The notes beneath the pieces are model-generated. The model worked only from the letters and a program-made list of their open reading frames with translations. It was not told the origin of the DNA and did not search any database. From contig CAYSHK010000087.1 in assembly GCA_964430935.1 (NCBI GenBank), positions 1-40,326 on the forward strand: a DNA stretch of 40,326 bases, written 5' to 3'. Source of the stretch: Thermopetrobacter sp964430935. GTDB lineage: Bacteria > Pseudomonadota > Alphaproteobacteria > Rhizobiales > Aestuariivirgaceae. Made by a program: the position numbers and the translations under genes. Position 1 is the first letter of the stretch. The number at the start of each line of letters is the position of its first letter. Positions 7,247 to 15,502 of this stretch are shown here, piece by piece.

Positions 7247-8718
7247 GGCAGTTTGGGCTCCGTGGCGGTTTCGAATATCCGGTGCAGGTCCACATGGCAT
7301 TCCAGATGCCGGGCCAGGGCGTCAATCGTCTCTTCCGTCCGTTGCGCATGGGAAGGTCCGAAGGCCCGTACCCCCAGGGTGGAGAGGAAGGCTCTGCGGA
7401 ATGTATCCGATTCGAAGGCGCCATGGAGATAGGTGCCCTGAATCCTGCCGTCTCCGCTGCGGGCGCCCTCCGGTCTTCCGCGTACCATGGCGAAGGGGCG
7501 TTCGCATGCCGGGCCGGTGGTATGGCCGAGGTGGATCTCGTAGGCCTTGAGCGGCGTGTTCGTGAGGCAGTGCGTGGCGATGGTCCTGCGGGTGGTCTTG
7601 TCGGCGCGCAGGGTGGTCTCCACATCCAGCAGGGCGAGCCCGTCCACGGATCCGGGCGGCCCTTCCAGCCCTTCCGGATCGTGGATGCGCCGGCCCAGCA
7701 TCTGGTATCCGCCGCAGATGCCGAGCACCGCGCCGCCGCGGCGGACGTGGGCCTTCAGGTCGATGTCCCATCCCTGTTCCCGCAGGAAGGCGAGGTCGGC
7801 CGTCGTGGACTTGCTTCCCGGCAGGATGATCAGATCCGCGTCCGCCGGCAGCGGGTGTCCGGGCGGCACGATCCCGAGCGAGACCTCCGGTTCGGCGCGC
7901 AGGGGATCGAGGTCGTCGAAATTGGCGATCCGGGAAAGCCGCGGGACGGCGATGCGCAGGCCTCCGGACGCTCCGCCATCCATGGTGTCGTCCAGCGCCA
8001 TGGCGTCTTCGGCGGGCAGGTGCGATGCTGCGGGGAAATGGGGAACCACTCCCAGACAGGGAAGCCCCGCGCGCCGTTCCAGGAATTTCCGTCCTTCCGA
8101 AAAGAGTTCGGGATCTCCGTGGAAGTTGTTGACGATGAATCCCTTCAGCCGTCCGGCGTCCTCCGGGTCCATGACCGAGAGCGTGCCCACGATGGAGGCG
8201 ATGACGCCGCCGTGGTGGATGTTGCCGATCAGCAGGGCCGGGATGTCCACCGCGGCGGCGAATCCCATGTTGGCGATGTCTCCGTCCCGCAGGTTCACTT
8301 CCGCGGGCGAGCCCGCCCCTTCCACCACGACCAGATCGGCATCGCGGCACAGGCGGGAGAAGCTCTCGACGACGGCCGGCAGGAATTCGCGTCTCCGCCT
8401 GAAATATTCGCGGGCGGAAAGGGTTTCCCGGCGTCTGCCCTGGACGACCACCTGCGCCCCCCGTTCGCTCTCCGGCTTGAGCAGGACGGGATTCATGTCC
8501 GAGACGGGCGCACGCCGGGCGGCCATGGCCTGCAGGGCCTGGGCGCGGCCGATCTCGCCTCCGTCGGCGGTCACGGCCGCGTTGTTGGACATGTTCTGCG
8601 GCTTGAAGGGAGCCACGCTCAGGCCGGCATCGGCGAAGGCGCGGCAGAGTCCGGTGCAGATCAGGCTCTTTCCGGCGTTGGAGCCCGTGCCCTGTATCAT
8701 GATGGCGCGGGCGGTCAT
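7243..8718 (-). CDS. cobQ: Cobyric acid synthase
   Basis: CobQ amidates side chains b, d, e and g of adenosylcobyrinic acid a,c-diamide using glutamine and ATP. The 491-aa product carries the N-terminal ATP-binding loop QGTGSNAGKS (about 9-18) and KPQNMSNNA, then a C-terminal class I glutamine amidotransferase domain with the Cys-containing elbow LGICGGYQMLG and the His motif GTYLHG. Length is normal. The start overlaps the end of cobB by 4 bp (ATGA), and the stop overlaps the start of bluB in the same way, so all are translated as a unit. Confidence 0.95.
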   Translation of the reverse strand: MTARAIMIQGTGSNAGKSLICTGLCRAFADAGLSVAPFKPQNMSNNAAVTADGGEIGRAQALQAMAARRAPVSDMNPVLLKPESERGAQVVVQGRRRETLSAREYFRRRREFLPAVVESFSRLCRDADLVVVEGAGSPAEVNLRDGDIANMGFAAAVDIPALLIGNIHHGGVIASIVGTLSVMDPEDAGRLKGFIVNNFHGDPELFSEGRKFLERRAGLPCLGVVPHFPAASHLPAEDAMALDDTMDGGASGGLRIAVPRLSRIANFDDLDPLRAEPEVSLGIVPPGHPLPADADLIILPGSKSTTADLAFLREQGWDIDLKAHVRRGGAVLGICGGYQMLGRRIHDPEGLEGPPGSVDGLALLDVETTLRADKTTRRTIATHCLTNTPLKAYEIHLGHTTGPACERPFAMVRGRPEGARSGDGRIQGTYLHGAFESDTFRRAFLSTLGVRAFGPSHAQRTEETIDALARHLECHVDLHRIFETATEPKLP

Positions 8719-10037
8719 GCCGGTGGCTCCGGTGCTGCGCGGGCGATGACGTGCGCGAACGATCCCATGACGCGCCCCTTGCGCATCCCCATGGGGGTGG
8801 GGCCGGAACCACGGGAATCACGGGCGCGGAACAGGGCGGGAAGCTCGCCGGCCGCCGTCGTGGTCGCGTAGTGGAATTCATGGCCGCGCAACCGGACGGG
8901 ATAGGGCAGGGGAGAATCATGCTCCAGATCCCTGTAGCCCAGATGCAGCTTGCGGTGCGCGAAGGAGGTGGCGAGGGGCAGGAGGCCGCACATGGCGTGG
9001 ACCGTTCCTCCGGCATCCTCCAGCGTCTCGCCGAGGACCATGTAGCCGCCGCACTCCCCGTAGATCAGCACGTCCCGTTCCGCCGCCCGTCTCATGCCCT
9101 CCAGGAAAGCCGTGCGGGCGGAAAGACGGCCGGCATGCAGCTCCGGATAGCCGCCGGGAAGGAACACCGCGTCCGCCCGGGCATCCGGCGGTTCGTCTGC
9201 CAGGGGCGAAAACGGCAGGATTTCCGCGCCCTGCGCACGCCAGTCTTCCAGCATGTGGGGATACGCGAACATGAAGGCCTCGTCGCGCGCCACGGCGATC
9301 CGCTGGCCGAGCGGCGGCAGGGGATCCGGTCCGTCGGGCACCCCCGGTGGAATGCGCAGCGGACGCGTGAGATTGGCGAGCCGGCAGAGCGAAATGTCCC
9401 GGGCCACGGTGTCGGCCGCCCGTTCCAGAAAGGCGTCCATGTCCGCATGCTCGGTGGCCTGCACGAGACCGAGATGGCGGGAGGGCAGTTCCATGTCGGC
9501 CCGGCGCATGACCTTGCCGACGACGGGCAGTCCCGTGGTCTCCTCGACGAAGGCGGCGAGGGTTTCGCCATGCCGTTCCGTGGCGACGCGGTTCAGGATC
9601 ACGCCGGCCACGGGGACGTCCCCGCGGAAATCGCGGAAGCCCGCGGCCGTCGCCGCGACGGACTGGCCCTGGCGGGCGCAGTCCAGCACGAGGACCACCG
9701 GAAGGTCGAACCGCGCGGCGAGATCCGCCGTCGATCCCCCGCCGTCCGCCGTTCCGTCGAACAAGCCCATGACTCCCTCTATGACGAGCAGCTCGGCGTT
9801 CCGGGCCGCGGCCTCCAGATGTCGGGCGAGCTCTCCGGAGCCCATGGCCCATGGATCGAGATTGAAGCAGTCGCGGCCCGTCGCGGCCGCATGGAATGCG
9901 GGGTCGATGTAGTCCGGTCCGACCTTGGCGGAGGACACCAGAACGCCCCTCCGCCGCATCAGGGCGAGCAGGGAAAGCGTGATCAGCGTCTTGCCGGATC
10001 CCGAGGCGGGAGCGGCGATGATCAGGGTCTCAGCCAA
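8715..10037 (-). CDS. cobB: Cobyrinate / hydrogenobyrinate a,c-diamide synthase
   Basis: This enzyme amidates the a and c carboxylates of the corrin ring with glutamine and ATP. The 440-aa product starts with the P-loop IIAAPASGSGKT, followed by KVGPDYIDPAFH and EGVMGLFDG. The C-terminal amidotransferase half has YGECGGYMVLG with the nucleophilic Cys, and GHEFHY. It starts at TTG 10037, chosen because AAGGAG lies 7-12 nt upstream inside the end of cobA and the protein then begins at the usual MAETLIIAAP-type N-terminus. It overlaps cobA by 8 bp and cobQ by 4 bp. Sequence does not distinguish the aerobic (hydrogenobyrinate) from the cobalt-loaded substrate. Confidence 0.93.
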   Translation of the reverse strand: MAETLIIAAPASGSGKTLITLSLLALMRRRGVLVSSAKVGPDYIDPAFHAAATGRDCFNLDPWAMGSGELARHLEAAARNAELLVIEGVMGLFDGTADGGGSTADLAARFDLPVVLVLDCARQGQSVAATAAGFRDFRGDVPVAGVILNRVATERHGETLAAFVEETTGLPVVGKVMRRADMELPSRHLGLVQATEHADMDAFLERAADTVARDISLCRLANLTRPLRIPPGVPDGPDPLPPLGQRIAVARDEAFMFAYPHMLEDWRAQGAEILPFSPLADEPPDARADAVFLPGGYPELHAGRLSARTAFLEGMRRAAERDVLIYGECGGYMVLGETLEDAGGTVHAMCGLLPLATSFAHRKLHLGYRDLEHDSPLPYPVRLRGHEFHYATTTAAGELPALFRARDSRGSGPTPMGMRKGRVMGSFAHVIARAAPEPPA

Positions 10038-10866
10038 GGGGGCTCTCCTTCATGACCTTCGAGAACCAGTCCAGATGGTCGCGCCACATGGCGGCCCGGC
10101 CGACGACGATCAGGGCGGGGCCCGGCACCCGGGAGAGATCGAAACGGCCGTCCGCGACTTTCGCCAGCGTGGTTTCCCGCACTTCCTGCGTGGGCAGGGT
10201 GGCGTTCGAGACGAAAGTCACCGTCTCGCAGGCGGAGCGTCCCCCCGCAAGCAGACGGGCGGCGACCTCGCGCGCCTTGCGCAGCGCCATGTAGAGGACG
10301 ATCACCTCGCCGGCACGGGCGATGGCCCGCCAGTCGGCGTCCGTGGGCATGTCGCCGAAACGGTCGTGGCCGGTGATGAACAGCAGGGAGGAATTGACCT
10401 CCTTGTTCGTGGCGGGGATTCCCGCGTAGGCCAGCCCGCCGATGCCCGCCGGGATGCCGGGCACGACGCGGAACGGGACGCCGGCGCGGGCGAGGGCGTA
10501 TGCCTCCTCGGCTCCGCGGCCGTAGAGGAATGGATCGCCTCCCTTCAGGCGCAGCACGCGCAGCCCTTTCCCGGCGAGGGAGATCAGCGTTTCCGTGATG
10601 TCGGACTGGCGCGTGGAATCCGGTCGTCCGCCCCGCTTTCCCGCGGAAATGCGTTCGACCTCCGGTGGAGCCCAGTCCAGGATGGCGGGATTGACGAGCG
10701 CGTCGGAGACGATCACGTCGCAGCTCCGCAGCGCATGGTAGGCCAGCAGGGTCAGCAGGCCCGGCGCTCCGGGGCCGGCGCCGGCGAGCCAGACCTCGCC
10801 GGGACGGAAGGGTGGGAAGGGTGCCCCGTCCAGGGCGGCGAAGCCGCCTGTGCGCCGTTCCGTCAT
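10030..10866 (-). CDS. cobA: Uroporphyrinogen-III C-methyltransferase
   Basis: CobA uses two S-adenosylmethionines to methylate C2 and C7 of uroporphyrinogen III, giving precorrin-2, the branch point to cobalamin and siroheme. The 278-aa product shows the family order: VWLAGAGPGAPGLLT, DVIVSDALVNPAI, GKRGGRPDSTRQSDI, LKGGDPFLYGRGAEE and GIPATNK. No CysG oxidase/chelatase domain is fused. An upstream N-terminal tail of about 25 residues precedes the core. The ATG has GGGGAAAGGATC upstream. It is the first gene of the leftward cobalamin operon, divergent from cbiD across 60 bp. I find no cobalamin riboswitch box in that gap. Confidence 0.93.
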   Translation of the reverse strand: MTERRTGGFAALDGAPFPPFRPGEVWLAGAGPGAPGLLTLLAYHALRSCDVIVSDALVNPAILDWAPPEVERISAGKRGGRPDSTRQSDITETLISLAGKGLRVLRLKGGDPFLYGRGAEEAYALARAGVPFRVVPGIPAGIGGLAYAGIPATNKEVNSSLLFITGHDRFGDMPTDADWRAIARAGEVIVLYMALRKAREVAARLLAGGRSACETVTFVSNATLPTQEVRETTLAKVADGRFDLSRVPGPALIVVGRAAMWRDHLDWFSKVMKESPLG

Positions 10867-10909
10867 GCGATTGGATCCTTTCCCCGCGAGTTGCCGTATG
10901 CGGCTTTTC

Positions 10910-10929
10910 TATATACAGATTCCGCCATG
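10910..10929 (+). promoter_or_regulatory. Possible -10 element and leaderless start of cbiD
   Basis: TATATA (10910-10915) or TATACA (10912-10917) lies 9-11 nt before the cbiD ATG at 10927, and there is no Shine-Dalgarno sequence. TTGCCG at 10891-10896 is a -35 candidate but the spacer (13-15 nt) is short. A transcript from here would start at or within a few bases of the ATG. Confidence 0.4.
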
Positions 10930-11988
10930 GAGCAACTCTCTCACAGGAAGCTTCGCACGGGGTGGACGACGGGCGCGTGCGCCACCGCCGCGGCCCGGGC
11001 GGCCTTCACGGCCCTGCTGACCGGCCGGTTTCCCGATCCGGTGTCCATTCTCCTGCCCGGTGGCGAGCGGCCGGAATTCCCTCTGGCCCTGAAGGAGCTG
11101 GAAGGAGGGGTGGCGCGGGCCGGCGTGGTCAAGGATGCCGGAGACGACCCGGACGTCACGCATGGGGCGCTGGTGGTCGTGCGGGTGCGCGCACTCCACG
11201 AAGGACGCGGGATCGTCTTCCGGGCGGGGGAGGGCGTCGGAACCGTCACTCTGCCCGGCCTGCCCGTGCCGGTCGGCGAGCCGGCCATCAACCCCGCTCC
11301 ACGCCGCATGATTGCGGAGGTGCTGGAGGAGGTGGCGGAGAGCCATGGGGCTTCCTGCGACGTGGAGGTGGAGATCTCCATTCCGGGCGGCGAGCGGTTG
11401 GCGCTGCGCACCATGAATCCCCGTCTCGGCATCGTGGGAGGCCTCTCCGTCCTGGGTGTGAGCGGCATCGTGCGGCCCTACTCCTGTTCCGCATGGATCG
11501 CCGCCATCCGGGAGGGTGTGGACGTGGCGCGCGCCATGGGGCTGGAGCATCTGGCCGGCAGCACGGGACGGCTCTCGGAACGGGCGGTGCGCGCGCGCTA
11601 CGGCCTGCCCGAGCAGGCGCTCATCGACATGGGGGATTTCGTAGGCGGTCTGCTGAAATACGTCCGTCGCCATCCCGTGCCGCGGCTGACCATCGCCGGG
11701 GGATTCGCCAAGCTGGCGAAACTGGCGCGGGGGGCGATGGATCTGCATTCGTCGCGCTCCCGTGTGGACTTCGGATGGCTCGCGGAGGTGGCGGGAGTGG
11801 AGGATGTGGCGTCCGCGAACACGGCCATGCAGGCGCTGGACATGGCGCGCGCCGCCGGTGGCGATCTGGCCGGGGAGGTGGCGCGGCGTGCGCTGGAAAG
11901 GATCCGGGAGGCCCTGGACGGCGCGCCCGTGCGGGCCGATGTCCTGGTCGTGGACCGCGAAGGCCTGGTGATCGCCGATGCGGCCTGA
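10927..11988 (+). CDS. cbiD: Cobalt-precorrin-5B C1-methyltransferase
   Basis: CbiD methylates C1 of the corrin ring and is the enzyme of the oxygen-independent route. The 353-aa product starts with the diagnostic LRTGWTTGACATAAARAA, followed by VVKDAGDDPDVTHGA, GEGVGTVTLPGL, EPAINPAPRRMI and a late GGFAKLAKLARGAMDLHSSRS block. Length fits the family. The frame is open far upstream (to 9925), but that is antisense to cobA; I start at ATG 10927 because the family N-terminus begins here. An in-frame TTG at 10891 is an alternative without a ribosome-binding site. The 3' end overlaps cobK by 11 bp. Confidence 0.93.
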   Translation: MEQLSHRKLRTGWTTGACATAAARAAFTALLTGRFPDPVSILLPGGERPEFPLALKELEGGVARAGVVKDAGDDPDVTHGALVVVRVRALHEGRGIVFRAGEGVGTVTLPGLPVPVGEPAINPAPRRMIAEVLEEVAESHGASCDVEVEISIPGGERLALRTMNPRLGIVGGLSVLGVSGIVRPYSCSAWIAAIREGVDVARAMGLEHLAGSTGRLSERAVRARYGLPEQALIDMGDFVGGLLKYVRRHPVPRLTIAGGFAKLAKLARGAMDLHSSRSRVDFGWLAEVAGVEDVASANTAMQALDMARAAGGDLAGEVARRALERIREALDGAPVRADVLVVDREGLVIADAA

Positions 11989-12730
11989 GCATGTACTCCT
12001 TCTTGGCGGAACCCGGGAGGCGCGGCGCGCGGCGCGGGCTCTCGCGGCGCGCGGCCTGCGCGTGACCTACTCGCTGGCCGGGGTCACGGAAAGGCCCCGC
12101 CTGCCCGTCGGCGCATCCCTTCGCACGGGGGGATTCGGCGGTGCGGAAGGACTGGCGGCATGGATCGCCGCCCACGACGTCTCCGCCGTGGTGGATGCGA
12201 CGCATCCCTATGCCGCCACCATGGGACGCAACGCCCACGATGCCGCCGGAATGGCGGGGGTGCCCCTGGTGCGTCTGGAGCGGCCCGCCTGGAGGCCCCG
12301 CCCGGGGGACCGGTGGATCGTGGTTCCCACTCTGGAGGCGGCTGCCGATGTGCCGCCACCGCAGGCGCGGGTCGTGTCCTGGCTCGGTGGGCGGGGGCTG
12401 GCGGCCCTCTCCGGCCGAGGCGACCTGTGGCTTGTGGCCCGTCTCGTCGGCGGGCCGTCGTTCACCGTCCCGCCCCGCTGGAGGATACTGCGCGGGCGGC
12501 CCGGGCGCGGAGTGGCCGGCGAGCTCGCCCTGCTGCGCGCGGTGCGCGCCCGGCTGGCGGTATGCCGCAACTCCGGCGGAGAACCGGGACGGGCCAGAGT
12601 GGAGGCGGCGCGGCTTCTCGGGGTGCCCGTGGTGATGGTCGCCCGTCCGGAAAGGCCTCCGGCGCCGCGGGCGCGGAGCATTGAGGAACTGATTCACGTT
12701 CTGGGCGCAGAACTTTCTAGTTCCTTATGA
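11978..12730 (+). CDS. cobK: Precorrin-6A reductase
   Basis: CobK/CbiJ reduces the macrocycle of (cobalt-)precorrin-6A with NADPH. The 250-aa product has the N-terminal LLLGGTREARRAARAL, the hallmark DATHPYAATMGRNA in the middle and CRNSGGEPGRARVEAA near the end (the usual KNSGG has become RNSGG). The ATG lies inside the end of cbiD, so the two are coupled. The 3' end overlaps the convergent exported hydrolase by 14 bp. The symbol cbiJ would be equally valid given the adjacent cbiD. Confidence 0.9.
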   Translation: MRPEHVLLLGGTREARRAARALAARGLRVTYSLAGVTERPRLPVGASLRTGGFGGAEGLAAWIAAHDVSAVVDATHPYAATMGRNAHDAAGMAGVPLVRLERPAWRPRPGDRWIVVPTLEAAADVPPPQARVVSWLGGRGLAALSGRGDLWLVARLVGGPSFTVPPRWRILRGRPGRGVAGELALLRAVRARLAVCRNSGGEPGRARVEAARLLGVPVVMVARPERPPAPRARSIEELIHVLGAELSSSL

Positions 12731-13616
12731 ATTCCGCGATGGCATCGGCCGCGTCCTCGGCCGCGAAATCGCGGAAGAAATGATCGGCGTCCTCCACGAT
12801 CTCCAGCCGGATGCGCCTGCCGTCGGCCATGGGCCTGACCTGTTCGATCAGTCCCTCGACCACCTTGTCCTCCGTTCCGGCGATGACGAGTACGGGCACG
12901 GGAATCTTCTTCAGCCACCACGGCGTGTTCCGGCGTTCGTCGGGCGCATGGTAGCTGAGGAAGCTCTCGGGGGTGGCCCGTGCGTCCTTGCAGTAGAGGA
13001 TGCCGGGCAGCTCCATGGGTTCCCCGCCGTGGCCGGCCCGCGCGAAATCCGCGGCCTGCCGCAGCATCGGCGCGAGAGGCGCGCCGAAGCGTTCATGGTA
13101 CTTCTTCGCCGCCTTCGCCGCGTCCCAGGTCATGGGCGCCAGCAGAACCACCTTCTCCACCTCGGGCGGGGCCTTCGTGGCGGCGTACCAGGCGGTCTGG
13201 TTCCCTCCACGCGAATGGCCGAGCAGCCAGATCTTCTTCACTCCCTGCGTCTTCAGCCAGTCCACCCATGCGCCGATCTCCTCCACCGCGTCCTCGTGCC
13301 GGTGGCGCATGGGCTGGTTGCAGTCGTACATGTTGTGCCGGTTGCTGATCCCCAGGGACAGGTTGATGGCCAGCGTGCCGATGCCGCGCTCCTTCAGCAG
13401 CTTCTGGAGCGTGGAGATGGTCTCCATGCGGTTGTGCGCCAGCGTTCCGTGGGTGATGAGCAGCACGCCGTCGGTCATGTCCCGTCCGTCGGCGAGCTCC
13501 AGATTTCCGTTGAGCACGAGTTGTCCGTGCCGGATGGCGACCTCCTTCGCGGTGGCCGGCAGGCACGCGAACAGCAGGGCCGCAAGGCCCGTCAGAATCG
13601 TTCTGGTGAAAGACAT
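12717..13616 (-). CDS. Exported alpha/beta hydrolase
   Basis: The 299-aa product begins with a signal peptide (MSFTRTILTGLAALLFACLP, cleavage likely after ATA near residue 23). An alpha/beta hydrolase fold follows: LLITHGTLAHN near residue 52 for the oxyanion region, the nucleophile elbow GHSRGG (Ser135), Asp250 in IAGTED and His279 in EDADHFF. The triad is complete, so it should be active on an ester or similar bond in the periplasm; substrate is unknown. I chose ATG 13616 because GGGGAGGA lies just before it; the ATG at 13634 is upstream of that site. It is followed by a 64-bp gap from bpt, but each gene is separately oriented in the same direction, so read-through is possible. Confidence 0.8.
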   Translation of the reverse strand: MSFTRTILTGLAALLFACLPATAKEVAIRHGQLVLNGNLELADGRDMTDGVLLITHGTLAHNRMETISTLQKLLKERGIGTLAINLSLGISNRHNMYDCNQPMRHRHEDAVEEIGAWVDWLKTQGVKKIWLLGHSRGGNQTAWYAATKAPPEVEKVVLLAPMTWDAAKAAKKYHERFGAPLAPMLRQAADFARAGHGGEPMELPGILYCKDARATPESFLSYHAPDERRNTPWWLKKIPVPVLVIAGTEDKVVEGLIEQVRPMADGRRIRLEIVEDADHFFRDFAAEDAADAIAEFIRN

Positions 13617-13680
13617 CCGTTCCTCCCCTGGCATTGTCGCATGGCGAGCCTAGCACAGCCCTGCCGCCGCGGGGAGGGCG

Positions 13681-14433
13681 CTATTTCTCGACCGGCACCC
13701 AGTGTTCGTGGATCAGGCGCTCCTGCGGGAGGAATTTCTCCTTGTATCCCATCTTGCGGGAACCCGGCACCCAGTAGCCGAGATAGACGTATGGCAGCCC
13801 CATCCGGCGCGCCCGCTCCACGTGCTCGAGGATCATCCAGGTTCCGAGCGAGCGGTTCTTCATGCGCGGATTGTAGAAGGAATAGATCATCGACAGGCCG
13901 TCGTTGTGGACGTCCGTGAGGGCGCAGGCGACCAGCTCGCCGGAATGCGGGGCCGGATCGGCCAGGGAGACGCCGGCGCGCTTGCGGTAGGTGACCAGCC
14001 GGGTGTCGACGAACGTCTCCTCCACCATCGCGGTGAAGTCGAGCGCCGTCATGCCGGCCATGGAACCGTCCCAGTGGCGCGCCTCGATGTAGTCGCGGAA
14101 CAGGGAGAAATGCTCGGAAGTCACCCGCGGCGGCTCGAAACGGCCCGTGAGATCTGAATTCCGCCGCCAGATCTTGCGCATGGTGCGGCCGGGCCGGAAG
14201 CGGTCGACCGGGATGCGCACCGGAATGCACATGCGGCAACCGTCGCAGGCCGGGCGGTAGGCGATGTTCTGGGAGCGGCGGAAGCCGGTCTTGGTCAGCA
14301 GGTCGTGAAGCTCGGAGGCCTCGAAGCTCACAAGATGGGTGAACATCTTGCGCTCCACGCGTCCGGGCAGATAGGGACAGGGCCCTTCCGGCGTGATGAA
14401 GAACTGCGGAAAACTCTGCCTTTCGACGCTCAC
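13681..14433 (-). CDS. bpt: Aspartate/glutamate leucyltransferase (arginyltransferase family)
   Basis: Bpt transfers leucine from Leu-tRNA to N-terminal Asp or Glu of proteins, marking them for ClpAP through the N-degron pathway. The 250-aa product has the paired family blocks: PCPYLPGRVERK (Cys19) and YRPACDGCRMCIPVRIP with Cys63, Cys66 and Cys69, then a GNAT-like C-terminal half ending in YVYLGYWVPGSRKMGYK. No ATG is available at the natural N-terminus. I use GTG 14433, preceded by AGAGGAAC and giving MSVERQ. The frame continues upstream to 14577 but without family similarity. A strong promoter lies at 14528-14555. Bpt-type specificity, rather than arginyl transfer, is inferred from the bacterial lineage. 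Confidence 0.88.
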   Translation of the reverse strand: MSVERQSFPQFFITPEGPCPYLPGRVERKMFTHLVSFEASELHDLLTKTGFRRSQNIAYRPACDGCRMCIPVRIPVDRFRPGRTMRKIWRRNSDLTGRFEPPRVTSEHFSLFRDYIEARHWDGSMAGMTALDFTAMVEETFVDTRLVTYRKRAGVSLADPAPHSGELVACALTDVHNDGLSMIYSFYNPRMKNRSLGTWMILEHVERARRMGLPYVYLGYWVPGSRKMGYKEKFLPQERLIHEHWVPVEK

Positions 14434-14527
14434 GTTCCTCTGGTCCCGGTTCCTGTTCCATGGATGCCTCCGATTGCTGGCCCGGCGGTTGATTCGCCCA
14501 TGGCCCTGTCTGAATCGGGGCGGAGTG

Positions 14528-14555
14528 ATTATAAGCGGACACGGAGCAGTGACAA
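14528..14555 (-). promoter_or_regulatory. Promoter of bpt
   Basis: On the minus strand TTGTCA (14550-14555) and a perfect TATAAT (14528-14533) are separated by 16 nt. Transcription would start near 14521, leaving a leader of about 85 nt before the GTG of bpt. Confidence 0.65.
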
Positions 14556-14559
14556 TCCG

Positions 14560-14571
14560 CTTGCATGCAAG
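14560..14571. promoter_or_regulatory. 12-bp perfect palindrome, possible operator
   Basis: CTTGCATGCAAG is a perfect palindrome directly upstream of the bpt promoter and 47 bp before the divergent dehydrogenase gene. Its position between divergent genes fits an operator, though no regulator gene is adjacent. Confidence 0.35.
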
Positions 14572-14617
14572 TTGCACAGGTTTTTGCGGGAGAGACTTTT
14601 TCGGGAGGTGATGCGCG

Positions 14618-15502
14618 ATGGCCAGAGTGGCGTGGATCGGTCTTGGGGTGATGGGATATCCGATGGCGGGGCATCTGGCCCGTGCCGGACATGACGTGAC
14701 GGTCTACAACCGCACCGCGGAAAAGGCCGAACGGTGGGTGGCGGAGCATGGCGGAACCGCCGCGCCGACCCCGCGCGAGGCGGCGCGCGACGCCGATTTC
14801 GTTCTGGCCTGCGTCGGCAACGACGATGACCTGCGGCAGGTCGCGGTCGGCGAGGATGGCGCCTTCCACGGCATGGGGGAGGGGACCGTCTTCGTGGACC
14901 ATACGACGGCGTCGGCGGATGTCGCGCGCGAGCTGCACGCCATGGCGGCGACCATGGGGATCGGCTTTCTCGACGCGCCCGTTTCCGGTGGACAGGCCGG
15001 TGCGGAGAGCGGTCGGCTGACGGTCATGTGCGGCGGCGATCCGGAGGTCTACGAGAGGGCGGCCCCGATCATCGACGCCTATGCGCGCATGCGGAAGCTG
15101 ATGGGACCCGCGGGCTCCGGGCAGCTCACCAAGATGGTCAACCAGATCTGCATCGGCGGGCTCGTGCAGGCTCTTGCCGAGGGGATCCATTTCTGCAAGA
15201 AGGCCGGGCTGGACGTGGAGGCGGTGATTTCCGTCATTTCCAAGGGCGCCGCGCAGAGCTGGCAGATGGAGAACCGCTATGCGACGATGGCCGCCGGCGA
15301 ATTCGATTTCGGCTTCGCCGTGGACTGGATGCGCAAGGATTTCGCGATCTGCCTGGAGGAGGCGCGGCGCAACGGGGCGAGGCTGCCCGTGACCGCCCTG
15401 GTGGACCAGTTCTACGCGCAGGTGCAGGCCATGGGCGGCGGCCGCTGGGATACGTCCAGCCTGATCGCACTGCTTGAACGGGAGGAAGAACGGTCGTCAT
15501 GA
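14618..15502 (+). CDS. NAD(P)-dependent beta-hydroxyacid dehydrogenase, 3-hydroxyisobutyrate dehydrogenase family
   Basis: The 294-aa product has the N-terminal dinucleotide-binding motif GLGVMGYPMA (8-17), the substrate signature DAPVSGGQAGAESG (about 119-132) and the catalytic Lys172 in GQLTKMVNQ. Asn31/Arg32 after the second strand (VYNRTAEKAE) favour NADP over NAD. Members oxidise beta-hydroxy acids such as 3-hydroxyisobutyrate, tartronate semialdehyde or related compounds. The stop overlaps the next gene by ATGA, coupling it to a beta-keto acid cleavage enzyme, so I infer that this enzyme makes the 3-keto acid substrate of that partner. GGGAGGTG precedes the start. Confidence 0.88.
   Translation: MARVAWIGLGVMGYPMAGHLARAGHDVTVYNRTAEKAERWVAEHGGTAAPTPREAARDADFVLACVGNDDDLRQVAVGEDGAFHGMGEGTVFVDHTTASADVARELHAMAATMGIGFLDAPVSGGQAGAESGRLTVMCGGDPEVYERAAPIIDAYARMRKLMGPAGSGQLTKMVNQICIGGLVQALAEGIHFCKKAGLDVEAVISVISKGAAQSWQMENRYATMAAGEFDFGFAVDWMRKDFAICLEEARRNGARLPVTALVDQFYAQVQAMGGGRWDTSSLIALLEREEERSS

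Noticed and set aside
9925..10926. N-terminal extension of CbiD to 687 aa
   Set aside because: It is antisense to cobA and the end of cobB; the family N-terminus LRTGWTTGACATAA begins a few residues after ATG 10927.
10867..10926. Cobalamin riboswitch between cobA and cbiD
   Set aside because: The gap is only 60 bp and no B12-box core (GCCACTG-like) is present.
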